NCBI RefSeq assembly: GCF_013426205.1
Contig: NC_089427.1
Span: forward strand, 1,426,001 to 1,490,000
Direction: 5' to 3'
From: Metarhizium brunneum
Lineage: Eukaryota; Ascomycota; Sordariomycetes; Hypocreales; Clavicipitaceae
Length of the DNA: 64,000 bases
Under the pieces are notes generated by a model. The model was not told the origin of the DNA, ran no database searches, and saw only the letters and a list, made by a program, of their open reading frames with translations. The position numbers and the translations under genes were made by a program. Below, piece after piece: positions 43,444-54,707 of this stretch (position 1 is the stretch's first letter; each line of letters opens with the position of its first letter).

Positions 43444-46237
43444 ATCAGTCCGCTGTCTGCAAGGATGATGGCAGTTTGTTTGGGAGGATTACGAGATGGT
43501 CCAGCTAGAGTCGGCCGTCTTCGCATATTGAGTGTGGCCCGTGTGCGGCCGGGATGACCATTTTATGATACAGGGACGGGAATTATTAAGTTTAAAGAGC
43601 GTGATTGGAGAGGGCGGACCCATGCCCATTATACCTCAGTTGGGGTAACATCGCGGCATTGCTGCAAAAAAAAGAAAATAGCAGCTCATCTTAGTTAGAC
43701 TACAACAAAATTAGTACTCTTGCCATGTTATAGTTCTGACTGCATTTCATGTTTGCGGGCCTCGTCCTAGGTGTTAGTTGATGCCAGAACCGGTTGGATG
43801 TCTGACGTGAGGTGGCGTCATGATAGAGTAAGGGAATAACTTTGGGTGATATTTGCTGGTAAGTTCTTGTTCCAGCTAGCGCGTCAGCCCAACGTCCAAG
43901 TCCACGCCGGAGCTTGGCATCACGCAGTGGTTGTTTGTATGGTACCTACCCTGGACTCGTCCGGTACTGGTAGTAGTTCGCGGCCAGGTGACAACAAAAA
44001 CGCATGTTTGGTGGATAAACTGGCTTTTCGAGGTATTCTGACATGTCTCCTCAGCCATGCCGCCGACCAACTGGTCGTGTTGTTATGCTTGGTGGGTAAC
44101 TCTGTGTGGGGGCATGGGCATTAACGAGCTTGGGATCTCGTGCAAGAGTCAGAGTCTCACCATGTTCGATTCAAACGTAGCAGTACAGACACGTCCTTCA
44201 CGAGAACTTGGGAAATTACACGCCGCTGGCTGGTCTTAGGTGATCATAGAAGACGCATTCCACGTCCTTTGGCTTGTAGGCCGGTGTGCAATCAGGCCGG
44301 TGACACGAGGGTCGTCGAAAGGCGGCCAAATCCTGCCTGGTGCCCGAACATGACTACAGACGTGGGACATGGTCTCGTGACTGGATGCATCCCGAAATCG
44401 AGGATACACTACGACGTACTCGGATAATGGATATAGCGATTGTCCGCGGCAGGAAGGAAGGAAAGAATACGGTTCTCAACCCGATGATGTCGGGCGGAGC
44501 ACAGACCCGGGAAGGAGGGGGGCGTGTGACGTGTGAGTTACGGCCCGCGTCCGCCGCGCCTGCGGGGCAGAAATAACGGTGAAGGGGGAAAGCCTTTATC
44601 GTATGGGGAAGAGAATGGCTGTAGGGCTCAAAGAGATCCGGGCGAGACCAATAAACTAACAGACGTGCCTCTTGGCTTTGGATGATCTGGGAATCAATGT
44701 GAGTGGACAGAAGCATGCTGGCAGCTACATTGGCACTCGAGACAAAGTAGCCCCATTACGTGGGAAGCAAGAGGGAGACATGGAGCCCGAAACGGGCCAA
44801 CAGGCCAAAAAGAAAAAAAAAAACACGCAAAAATCTGAAGAATTGATGCAATAATTATAATGCTGTGCGAGCGGAATGCAAGAGATAGGCAGACACGCCA
44901 CTTCATGTAGCTGAAGGTAATTGAACGCGATGCCTGTGCTGTTCGAAATTTTTGTGTACGGAGCACAGCATCACCCATCTCATATTCCAGAGGTTGGAAT
45001 CGTGGAAGAACGCACAGATCATGGTTTAGCGTCCAGGATCTAAAGTTGTTTTGTTATGTTGTGTAACGGTCTCCAAGCAACCCCAGCCCAAGACGCGTGC
45101 CCTCAAAGACACAAAGAAGCGGGCAAATAGCACCCCGTAGAGAAAAAAAAAACATGAAAAATAAATAAAAGACAACGCATCCTTGTGCACACGCCCCCAA
45201 AAATAGTGGACGAACCAGTCTTGGGACCATTAACAAATTGGGTCTGGTTGTCTTCTATGTATTATTTTGCCATGAACCGGGGGCGTGTGGGAGAGTCAAT
45301 AGAAAAAAGGGACGCAGCCACTCTATTTACTTGGCTGGGCCTATGGAGTACTAGTACCTATGTACAGAGTACGACTAGTCTATTTTTTTTTCAGTATTTT
45401 GGGCTCAGAGTCAAATCACCCCTTGCACGTGCAACGCGTGTTGACATGTTTCCTCTTTGGGACATGGCCACGCCAGGCGCGCGATGTGATTTGCCGTTGA
45501 TTGGGAGGACGTATGTATGTACACAACGTAGAATACGAATTACTACATGCTACAATACGTGGCAGAAGGGGGAATACAGAGACGAGGCGGGTTTGGAATC
45601 GCACCAATGCAAACCGACGTGCCCGTCTCATGTGCAAGGCATAGGAATACTGGACGACCGTCTCTGCTGGGTTTATGTGCGGGTTTGAGCAGCATCAATT
45701 GTACACGCCCTCCCACGCTCCCCCCCTGTCCAGGCCGCGCTTGAGTGTGGGTTTCGCCTCGGGCAGCACTACTTGTGCGTGTGCGTGTGCTTGCGCATGC
45801 TGGCCGTTGCGTCTACTCCGTATTTGTATGGCAGGGCCGCTCTCGCACATGTACCCCCAGCGGCCGTCTACGGTAGGTATACCCAGCACCTGGGTACCTG
45901 GGTGCCCTGCTCAGTCAACATTTGAACCATTCCTAGACCACCAACTCCGTAATACTCCACGCCCACGTCCCACGTACACGCTTACACGCTCTCGTGCACC
46001 TCTCTTTCCCATCTCGCCCATCAACCTGTGCCTGGGGCGCCTTTGGTCTCTTTTCTTGCATTTCCCTGGCGGCCTACCCTTTCTTCCTCCCTTGGTCGAT
46101 ATCCGAAGCTGAAATACACAGACTTGGGGGCCTAGTAATGCATTACGACTCTTGAAACTCGCCTCACCACCAAATCCCGCCACGATACCTCCCCCCGCTG
46201 CTGCTGCCACCGCCGCCACCGCCGACGAGAAAACCCA
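43444..46237. promoter_or_regulatory. 2.8-kb intergenic region upstream of the homeobox gene
   Basis: The second-largest internal gene-free gap. It holds a TACTCCGTA at 45814-45822, a GT/GC-rich stretch near 45772-45800, several A- or T-runs (44810-44825, 45144-45155, 45383-45392), and a long CT-rich leader before 46238. Open frames are short and overlapping on both strands, without recognisable domains. Long upstream regions are usual for developmental transcription factors; a non-coding RNA or long 5' UTR cannot be ruled out. Confidence 0.45.
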
Positions 46238-48264
46238 ATGTCGACGACCACGCCCTCCGCCTCTCCGGAGCAGCAATCAGCCAGCTCCCCCAGCCAACAT
46301 GATTCTTCAATTCTGTCTCAGAGCATGTTGAGTGCCGGAGACGAAAGTCCTGCTCAGGGTGCCGAGATGGAGAAGCATCCCAAGGGCAAGAGGAAGAGGA
46401 CCGCGTATGTTTGATCCCCGTTGCAAAGCTATAGGGGGCACGTTTTGCAATCGTCCAGGTGGACTAACCTGTGCCAATTGGCAAATCTAGTGCCAAGGAC
46501 AAGATGATCCTGGAGGAGGCGTACCGAAGCAACCCCAAGCCCGACAAGCAGGCGCGTCAAGACATTGTAGATCGCGTCTCGCTAAATGAGAAGGAAGTCC
46601 AGGTATGTCTGGCGCCAATTACGCCCCCACAGAGAGTCGACGACTGGATGGACCTTGGCCTTGGGAAAATATGGTCGCGATGAAACTGACAATTGTAGAT
46701 TTGGTTCCAGAACCGCCGCCAAAACGACCGAAGGAAATCGCGTCCACTTTCCCCCGAGGAGCTCGCCGCTCTTCGCTTTGGTGGCATGCACCACGTCCCC
46801 TCGTCAGATCCTGCCATGTCTCGCATCGACTCGGACAGGTGCTTCCAGTCTTCGGATCCGGCTTCTTCGCGGTCCGCTGCCGACCACCAGGGATCCGTGT
46901 CACCGCCATTGACGACGAGACAGACCAGACCAGAGCTGACTAGGTCATATTCCGATGCAGCCATCGTGACGCCTCGAACTGGGGGAATGGGAAGCCATAT
47001 CGATACGCTACCGCCACAAAGCCAAGAGGCGCCATCCTCGCAGAGGAGTCAGGATTCTGAGTCTATGAGACACTCCTTCGCCAGCTCCGTCGGGTATCTG
47101 GCTAATCGCTGGAACTTGGGAAGCTCATTTTCATCACCATCGACATTAGGCCACGGTGAAGATGAACCTGTTAGGTGTGTTTTTTTCTTTGTTACTTTCT
47201 TCCTAGTGTCTTTTCTTTTCTTTTCACTTCTTTAACCCCCCCTCTCTTAAAAATAAACACGAGTTCCATATCAGGCCATGTGGTTAGAAACTAACGGCGC
47301 TCATAGGTTAGAGTCTCTGCCTCACTCAGCTTCGTTCAACAAGACACATAGCCAGAGCAAATCTCAGTCCAATGTACGGCTCTCTCTGTCTCTCGAAGGA
47401 AAGGCAGAACTCATCTCCAACCTTGTGTCTCCCACGCGCCCCGAATCCGCAAGGACATCCTCGGTAGATTCATCTGGTCCCCAACCGCGACAAAGAACAG
47501 GCCTGTCTCGAAGCCAATCCGCTCTACCAAGCATCACGCTGCCGCCAATCTCCGCTCTTACCAACTCCTTACCACCCCGTCTTGTACGAGGTCGCTCCCG
47601 AGACGTCCATGCGTGGGAATCGTGCGCTGATTCCGAAAGGCGCGACGAATTGACCGCCCAGGCGGAGAACGAGTCCAACGGCTCGGCAGTTGCCGCAATA
47701 AGCCTGCTCCGATCGTCTAGCGGGATTCTACAACCCAGCTCGACAAAACGCAACGCGTCGCTGTCCAGGCCCCAACTACAGCGTCAGGCAAAAAAGGCCA
47801 AGCTTCACCGAACAGCCTCAACCTCTGTACGCCTGGAATCCGTCGACGCTGACACAGAAAAGAAAGATGTCAGCAGCAAGGTCAACGTCTCTATGCTTGT
47901 GTCTCCTACCGACTCTGACAAAGAGAACTGGTCTCCCGACGAAGATGGCAACGCACATGCTCATCTTCTCCATCACCGCCGCCGCCCTCTCCCCGCCGTA
48001 CCAGCAACCAAGATGCAAAACCCTCGCCGTCTAGGCCGCGTCTTACAAGACCACAAAGGGCCTGCAATGCTCTCTAATCGGTCTCAAACCGCACCGTCTC
48101 CATTGAGTTCGAAATCTACCATTGAAGTATTCGACGATGCTAAGCAGAACTCTCGACAGGATGATGTCGAGAAGTTCATGCGCGGGGATGTCAGCCCCAG
48201 CAAGAAACCAGACATGGACTGCATCGCTGGCCTCTTGTCCCTAAGCCAAGGGGCGTGGAGATAG
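46238..48264 (+). CDS. Homeobox transcription factor
   Basis: Nuclear DNA-binding regulator. Exons 46238-46404, 46491-46602, 46699-47174 and 47307-48264 give 570 aa. After a Ser/Gln-rich N-terminus comes a homeodomain at about residues 50-110: GKRKRTAAKDKMILEEAY, NPKPDKQARQDIVDRVSLNEKEVQ, and the recognition helix IWFQNRRQNDRRKSRP, then LSPEELAALRFGG, which often follows the homeodomain in this fungal group. The rest is Ser/Pro-rich, with basic patches and SP/TP sites (SPTDSDKENWSPDED), suggesting phosphorylation. It resembles Yox1/Yhp1-type cell-cycle repressors and fungal HOX/HTF factors controlling conidiation, but I cannot assign an orthologue. The last acceptor at 47306 is chosen because the nearer AG at 47274 leads to an immediate stop. 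Confidence 0.88.
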
Positions 48265-49015
48265 ATGTAGCCGTGAAATATCTGGAGTAGTAGTACATGT
48301 ATATCAAAGCTCAGGAAACTGAAGCACAGGTGTCGATGAAATCATTTTTCACTTTTTGTTTTCTAATTTCCTTTTTCTTATAAAAATATTATGCCTTACT
48401 GCAAGGGGAGTTTTTGTTTATTTTTCATGATGAACTGGATCTTTGGGGCTGGGTTTTCTTCCGTTTTCTGCCTGGTGGATGTTTCTGTCTGGACATGTTG
48501 GGTTACGTTGTGCTTTGCTGTACGGCCTAGGAGCTAACGCGGGGGTGGCAAGGTGGACTCATGTTATCGGCGTACGAATGGTAAAATGGCATGGAGGCTG
48601 GGAAATGGCAACATCATTTTACTTGTGCTGCAAAATGTCTTGCTATATGAATGTTTGACGTGATGAAGATGTGTGAATTTCCAATGACACCAAGTCCGAT
48701 GGCACTATGCCACACTGCGTAGTACTCTCTGGTAGCACAGAGCTGATCTGTTTCATATCTTATATTATATCCTCGTTGACATGTGCAAAGAGAGAGAATA
48801 TACTGGTATTCTCGCTATGCCTTGGACTAACGAACGCTTGCTCTCAAATGCATGTGTCTATATCTACCCAAATATCCTTCCAATGCTTTCCGACTCTTTC
48901 ATCGTAACGCCCTGAATGCCCTCAAGGTCATGTGTAAATCTACAATATAGTAGTGCTCTCTTTGTCGAGAAGACATTTCGGATATGCCGTCATGTACACA
49001 AGTAGTAATGTTATT
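48265..49015. other. Convergent 3' intergenic region
   Basis: 3' flanks of the homeobox gene and the NAD kinase gene. T-rich 48340-48430; no gene seen. Confidence 0.4.
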
Positions 49016-50836
49016 TTATAATCCCAACATGCTCATCTGTCGCCTAATAGGGCTAGCACTAACACTTCCCTCTTCGCTGGGAAAGTACGCGCTGTCGGTG
49101 TCTATATCCCAGCAGGCACTGTCATCTTCGCCTTGGGAAGCGATGCCAGCGGATGCAGCATTGGCGTCAAAGGGCTTCTGCGACGTAGCCCGGACATTCC
49201 AGCGCAGCGTTCGGCTAACGCTGTCAAACCACTCTGTATCGGTGCGGGTGACAGTTGGGAATGGGTACTGTGACGCAGTAATGGTGACATGGTCGCCTTG
49301 TCTCAGTTCGATACGGCCCTTGCCATCAAAGGCACAATATGCTGTGGCCCGAGAGTTTCGAGGCACGGCAACCCTCAAAGCCATAGTGTCGGAAAGTACC
49401 ATGGGGCGGAAGGACAAGGTATGTGGGCAAATAGGTGTCAGTAAAATGGCTGGTATGTCGGGGTGGACAAGAGATCCCCCAGCCGATAAAGAGTAGGCTG
49501 TCGATCCTGTTGGGGTGGAAAAGATACAGCCATCGGCTTGCACGACGGTGAGTAGTTCGTCATCGCCATAAAGCTCCAGATTGGAGACGTAGGGCGACGG
49601 CCCACGATCGATAACAAGCTCATTGAGGACCTCGAACTGTTCCCCCTCGCCCACCTGCGCGCCCTCGGCGTCATGCCTCCAAACGGTGCATGTAAATCGC
49701 ATGCGCAAATTGATCTTCATGCCCTCGTCGCCCATAACTCGGCTCAGGTGTGACTTGTATTTTTCAAACTCAAACGTCGTCATGAACCCCAAGCTGCCGA
49801 GACTAAACGACAGCACCGGAGGGACAATTCGCTGAAAGAGCCATGACGTGAAAAGAACAGTCCCGTCCCCTCCTAGGGTGAGGACCAGATCAAACTTTTC
49901 GGGTTGACTCCAACATAAATCTGGCGTCCAGTACTTGAGCATGTGTTCAAACCGTGAGTTCTCTGCCAAGATGCCGGGCGCATCAAACCTCCTAGAGCTG
50001 CGCAATTTTGCGTCAACATAGACATTGACTCCCAAATCAGACCCGTATCGCGGTGTGCGCAGTAGCCACGTTGCAAGCTCACGAGTCAGATAAACGAGTT
50101 GGTGGTCTCGAGCCTTGGTGACAATCATGACATTACGCACAGCGCGTTTGATAGGTCGCCGCTGTAGCTGTTTGGACACCTCACGCACGCCAGTCGCCGT
50201 CTGAACAAGGCGGGAGTGTGACATCCACTCATCATTCTTGATTTCTTCCAAAACCTTTTCAATGTCAACCGCATCGTCGAATCTTTGATGGTAGAAGCAC
50301 GGGGACTTCATGGCAGCCAATGCTGTTATGGGTGTTGATTGTTTCCTCGCCAAATCCTGGAGGGCATCGGCAAGCCTCTGAGACGATGCTGCAGAGCCAG
50401 GGGTCTCGGTATTCTGTGTTGCCAGCATGTTGTCCAGCGAGAGTGCTTCGGGCTTGTTGTTCCGTGCAACAGAGGCCAGAGCCTTGATAATGGTTTGGCG
50501 GGGGATGGAGTCGTGAGAGGGGGCGTTCCGGCGGTGGCCAAGATAGCCTGCGCGAGTCGATGCCGCCCAAGGCCAAGTATCAGCAACGTCAGATGTGAGT
50601 GAATTTGAGGATTCACCACCTAAGGCCGGAACAGCGGTAGATGGAGTACGCGGATCATCGGCAGAACGAGTAGCTTTGGCCGTGTTCAAGGAGAGATGAT
50701 GTGCAGCACTGGATGTCTTGGGGCGGTCGATGGAGGCAAAGGCTCCTTTATTCACTGAAACTGGGGATTCGCCATCTTGGTGGGCACCGATTGCAGGGTG
50801 GAGTGCTGTAGGTGACGAGACCCTTTCGGAGGTCAT
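49016..50836 (-). CDS. utr1: NAD kinase (ATP-NAD kinase, Utr1-like)
   Basis: Phosphorylates NAD(H) to NADP(H) with ATP; supplies the NADP pool used by enzymes such as the 6PGD encoded at the other end of this window. Single exon, 606 aa. The first about 190 residues are Ser/Pro/Ala-rich and poorly structured. The catalytic domain starts near RRPIKRAVRNVMIVTKARDHQLVYLTRELATWLL. It contains the signature LVLTLGGDGTVLFTSWLF (GGDG), then LGSLGFMTTFEFE, VLNELVIDRGPSPYVSNLELY and ADGCIFSTPTGSTAYSLSAGGSLVHP, and a beta-sandwich end with YCAFDGKGRIELRQGDHV. A Ser-rich C-terminal tail ends RRQMSMLGL. No obvious mitochondrial presequence, so the cytosolic/nuclear Utr1 type is preferred over Pos5. Confidence 0.95.
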   Translation of the reverse strand: MTSERVSSPTALHPAIGAHQDGESPVSVNKGAFASIDRPKTSSAAHHLSLNTAKATRSADDPRTPSTAVPALGGESSNSLTSDVADTWPWAASTRAGYLGHRRNAPSHDSIPRQTIIKALASVARNNKPEALSLDNMLATQNTETPGSAASSQRLADALQDLARKQSTPITALAAMKSPCFYHQRFDDAVDIEKVLEEIKNDEWMSHSRLVQTATGVREVSKQLQRRPIKRAVRNVMIVTKARDHQLVYLTRELATWLLRTPRYGSDLGVNVYVDAKLRSSRRFDAPGILAENSRFEHMLKYWTPDLCWSQPEKFDLVLTLGGDGTVLFTSWLFQRIVPPVLSFSLGSLGFMTTFEFEKYKSHLSRVMGDEGMKINLRMRFTCTVWRHDAEGAQVGEGEQFEVLNELVIDRGPSPYVSNLELYGDDELLTVVQADGCIFSTPTGSTAYSLSAGGSLVHPDIPAILLTPICPHTLSFRPMVLSDTMALRVAVPRNSRATAYCAFDGKGRIELRQGDHVTITASQYPFPTVTRTDTEWFDSVSRTLRWNVRATSQKPFDANAASAGIASQGEDDSACWDIDTDSAYFPSEEGSVSASPIRRQMSMLGL

Positions 50837-53330
50837 AGCGATGGTGTAAGAAGGTGGCTGTCATCCAAGGTTGACAAATGCGCCGTATGCGTGACACAAA
50901 GAAGGGTGGGGGAAGTCACCAAACTCCGACCCCAATGGCCGAGCCGGGCGAAGCACCGAAGAGGAATTCAGGGTGCCGACAATGGGGTTCGCCAGGTGCG
51001 CCAGGTGCGCCAACAGCGCGGGCTGACAAGCTGACGACAGACTGCACGTGGGAGATGGCCAAATGGCGTCTCGGTTTGTTGAGCCGTTCTTGCGCCTCTT
51101 CCGAAGCTTTACGGATACTGCCCTTTGCTGGAGGGAACTCTAAGAACAAGTCAGCATCAAAAGGGACATGCGTTCAATGCCTGCCTGTTTGTCGGATACC
51201 GCGGACACAACGGCGTCTTAGCTCCGTGCGTTTGCCCACCGACAGGATGCAAGTCCGCCCGCATCGGGGTTTGTGTTTGTGTTTGTTCCGTGTATACAAT
51301 GAACTTACTCTTGGGCGATTCACAGCACCTGGTCTCAAAATGGCCGACACGATGACAGGCTAGGTCGCAGCCAATACGCAGACCAGCTGCAGGTAAACAC
51401 GTGTTGGTATGGGTGATGAGCGATGACCCAACACTGCGGGCAAATCCTGGCAAGCAGGAGCCGAGGGCTTGGATACGGTCGTGATTGGTGGTGTCGGCTG
51501 TGATGAGTATTCCTGGCTGCAGAGACGGTCGCGCCGAGGCGTAGATGAGCAAATCAGTTGCGGAGTGGATGAATGTAGTGGTTGGCTCTCAACTGAGAAT
51601 GCAACATCCCAGCTCCAGGACTCTGGCTGTATTTGCCTGCGTCTTTGGTGCCAATGTGTACAGGCGCCTACATGCAAACTCGTCACTGACAGACGAACGG
51701 TGGACCCAAATACTTGCAAATATCGCTAGCAAAAAGAAAGGGACGGGGTCCAAAATTAGAATACAATCCGGCCAGCGAAGGGAAGAAAATAAACGGTAAC
51801 ACGAAGCTGCATACGCTATCGCTCCAAAGAAGGAAAGAACAGATCTCAAAGAACATAAATTATATAGCAGTTTATCCGAGCCCAATATAAAGAGCTAAAA
51901 CGAAAAGAAAGAAAGAAAAAGTGAAAGAAAGAAAGAAATGAGAAAGAGAAAGAGAAACAGACAGATTGCGAGCAACCAAGGCAGGCGCGAATGGGTCGAC
52001 AATGCCAAAGCACCAAGTCGTCAGAACTACCAGAGCTCTTCCACGCCTGGCTTGTTAAACAGACAAACGACACGGAAAACAAAAAAAAAAAGACAGTGAG
52101 CAATCGAAACAGCGGAACGATAGAGCGTCTCCCCATCTAGGAAAGGAGCAGAAGGTTAAGCTTCTTGAGCTAGTATTAATAGTTGGCCTTGGGCATGCTG
52201 ATACGTACAATGCATTGAGATCGTTGACAAGGGTCGTTTGCGGGCCGCTGCATCAGCCGCCGCGGTTTTAAAGCCGTCAACAAATTTACATCAAGTTGAT
52301 AGACTCCTGAAAATCTCTTCTTTTGGTCGCCATAACATGGAGGGCTTCGCCAGCACCTTCGCAAGTACCTGAGACGTTACGGCTCCCGGCCTCGCCACCC
52401 CGGGACACGCTATCAGCCAGCCAAGTGCAAGTGAAAGCACATGCATCCTATATTGTGCTCTGGTGTCAATATGAACAGTCATTTTCAGGGGCGCCAGCAA
52501 GCAAATGTTGCAAAGGTTCCATGGGCTTGGCCAAGCTATGCAGCACTGAAGCTGATGGGGCTGGTGCTGAGACGCAACCTGAATCGCCACCAGATGAGGT
52601 GGATCTTGAATACAATACTCCATACGGAGTACACATCCGTTTGTGGGCTAGGGGTTTCGCGAGACGACAGGCTGTTGGGTCGACACTCTTGGCCGTCTCA
52701 GTTTGTACAACAAGGTGACATGGCGGTTCTACAATCCTCTTTAAGGGCATGCAAAACTGGCTTCGTTATCCGGTCAGAAGAGTGTGAAAGTGGCACGACA
52801 CAGCCTTGTTACAGCGGTTCAACTGCGACGCTAGTTACTTTGATTTGGGTTTGTGTTTTCATAACAGTATTCGCCTAGATAACTCGGCTCTAAGCTACCT
52901 TGACTCGAGGGTGAATTTTTTTTTTTCAGTTGGCAGATCTCTCCTGGGAATCATTACATGACGAGTGCACGGAATTCGGAACAACTCCTCCGTACGTAGC
53001 CAGGAGAAACTGTAGCGTGTTTGCGCTCACGGCCAGGACGAGTCGCCCAAAGATGTCGCGGGATGCTGAAACGTATGGGCATCTCCGCTTTCTCAACACC
53101 CCCAAGCATGTGGCTCGCCAAGTCTCGGGAGAGATATTAACGGGAAGAGGGGTTCATTTCAGCGCCGGAGGCATGTTGCTCGGAAAACAAATGAACCCTC
53201 GCATTATGCGCAGTTGTCTGGTTTCTCCCTCCCCGTGCTATAGGAGGGCCAACCTAGCAACGGCCTGGGACAAATTACGCGGCAATCCTGTAGGGATGGT
53301 GCTATTGCATCGTGGGCATTCTTCGAGAAC
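50837..53330. other. 2.5-kb gene-free region
   Basis: Contains the NAD kinase promoter, a purine-rich GAAA tract (51896-51960), one TACGGAGTA at 52623-52631, and the Rrp46 3' flank. Several plus- and minus-strand frames of 100-160 codons exist, but none shows domain motifs or splice-linked continuation. I see no supportable gene. Confidence 0.4.
51896..51960 (+). repeat. Purine-rich (GAAA)n-like tract
   Basis: Degenerate AAAG/GAAA repeats forming a one-sided purine strand of about 65 nt. Such tracts can be nucleosome-poor or form triplex structures; no function is claimed. Confidence 0.8.
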
Positions 53331-54221
53331 TCATTGGTCCAGACTTCGCTTCCAGTTGAGATCTGTCCCGGTCTTGGTTTCCATGACTGATCGGATGAAT
53401 GCCTTGATGCTTTGCGACTCCAGTCCATCTCCCGGCATGGCTGCGTCGAGCCCTGATTCGTGATCGCGGCAGCACACACGCTGACCAGTTTCCAGAACCC
53501 TGTCCCAATCCTCAATCGAGAATGACCCAGAGCTTTCGGCAAGTAACAGCTCGTCGTGGGATGTAAATGCTAACGCGTGGAGAGACGTGGCCTTGGCCGA
53601 CTCTTCAGTGCTCGGGTCAATAATGAGGGCGCCAGAGCCGGCCGGTATAGCAAGCGTTGTTGCTGTTGCAATCGTCTTGAGAGGGATGGCGGCAGTCAAC
53701 AGCCCAAGGATAGCGGCATGGAATAGGGCGGGGATTATGGCGAGATTCTGAGGAGCATCATGGTTAGAGACACTAAGGATTCTGGAACAAGGTCAGTAAA
53801 TGGCTATACAGGACTGTCTCACCTGTTGAGGCTGGAGTAGCTTTGTGTTTTGATATGCATTTTCAGGCGCCTCCATGATCTGAAGCGTGACCTGGATCGT
53901 GCATCTCGGAAAGTTTCGAATCGGGATGAGCTGTCGAAGCGCGGCTTGCAGCATCGACTCGATCTGCCTCTCAGCAGTACCTGGCCAGATGATTAGACTC
54001 TAGAAGTTGAGATGAAAAGGCCGATCCTTACCTCCAACTCCTGCGGCTGGTCTCACAACCACATCTATCAACGCCTCAAAAGGGTTTTCGTCACGGCGAG
54101 GCGCCTCAATGGGGCCATTGACGGCGGCTGTGACAGCATACCCACAGTTTGAGAAGGTAGCAGAACCGTCAGCATTGGGCAGGTTTGACAGTTGAGCGAG
54201 GGGTTCGGACGATGCGGTCAT
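53331..54221 (-). CDS. rrp46: Exosome complex subunit Rrp46
   Basis: RNase PH-like ring subunit of the nuclear/cytoplasmic RNA exosome, catalytically inactive in eukaryotes. Exons 54032-54221, 53823-53980 and 53331-53747 give 254 aa. The N-terminal part has LSNLPNADGSATFSNCGYAVTAAVNGPIEAPRRDE, matching the RNase PH fold start (planned loop DGSA...G). The central part is ERQIESMLQAALRQLIPIRNFPRCTIQVTLQIME, then NLAIIPALFHAAILGLLTAAIPLK. The end, with LLLAESSGSFSIEDWDRVLETGQRV, is typical of Rrp46. Introns have consensus GTAAGG and GTGAGA donors. It faces the PTPA gene divergently, 486 nt apart. Confidence 0.9.
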
Positions 54222-54707
54222 TTTGAGGAGGCGAGGACGTTTGAGGTTGAAATGCGACGGGGTCTACTGAGTACGGCAGCCGAATGAATTTTTGTGACAG
54301 TCATCGTCATGCTGAGGCCTGGTGGAGACTGGCACTGTGGACTCGCCCTGACATGCAACTGTTTGACTGCAAATGTGTTTTGAGGTCCCCTGCCTGGCCC
54401 GTAGCCGCTTGCCGTTCCCATGGAAAGCAATTTCCGTTGAGATAAGCTATCAGTAGGACATCAAGTGCCTTATGGCTAGATTTTATTTTAATAGAGTGTC
54501 GTATTCAGATGGCATGGCTGTCAAACATATTCAGTCTGGAAGCGGCGGCAACCAGCCAATGGCAGTTTGTGGCGGGGCAGTTGGTGCATCAAGTCCCCAG
54601 GGCCAGTTCCTTGCCACCTTGATATCCAAGCTTCAAGTCGTGTTGCTGCGGAAGCTCTGACTTCCCATCAGCAACTCTAAGCCTCTATGCTGGTAATCGC
54701 TGCAACC

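Noticed and set aside
50878..51363. 161-codon plus-strand frame downstream of the NAD kinase start
   Set aside because: Lies in the presumed promoter, overlaps other frames and shows no protein-like pattern.
52930..53463. 177-codon plus-strand frame antisense to Rrp46
   Set aside because: Its last part is the complement of the conserved third Rrp46 exon, and the rest has no recognisable features.
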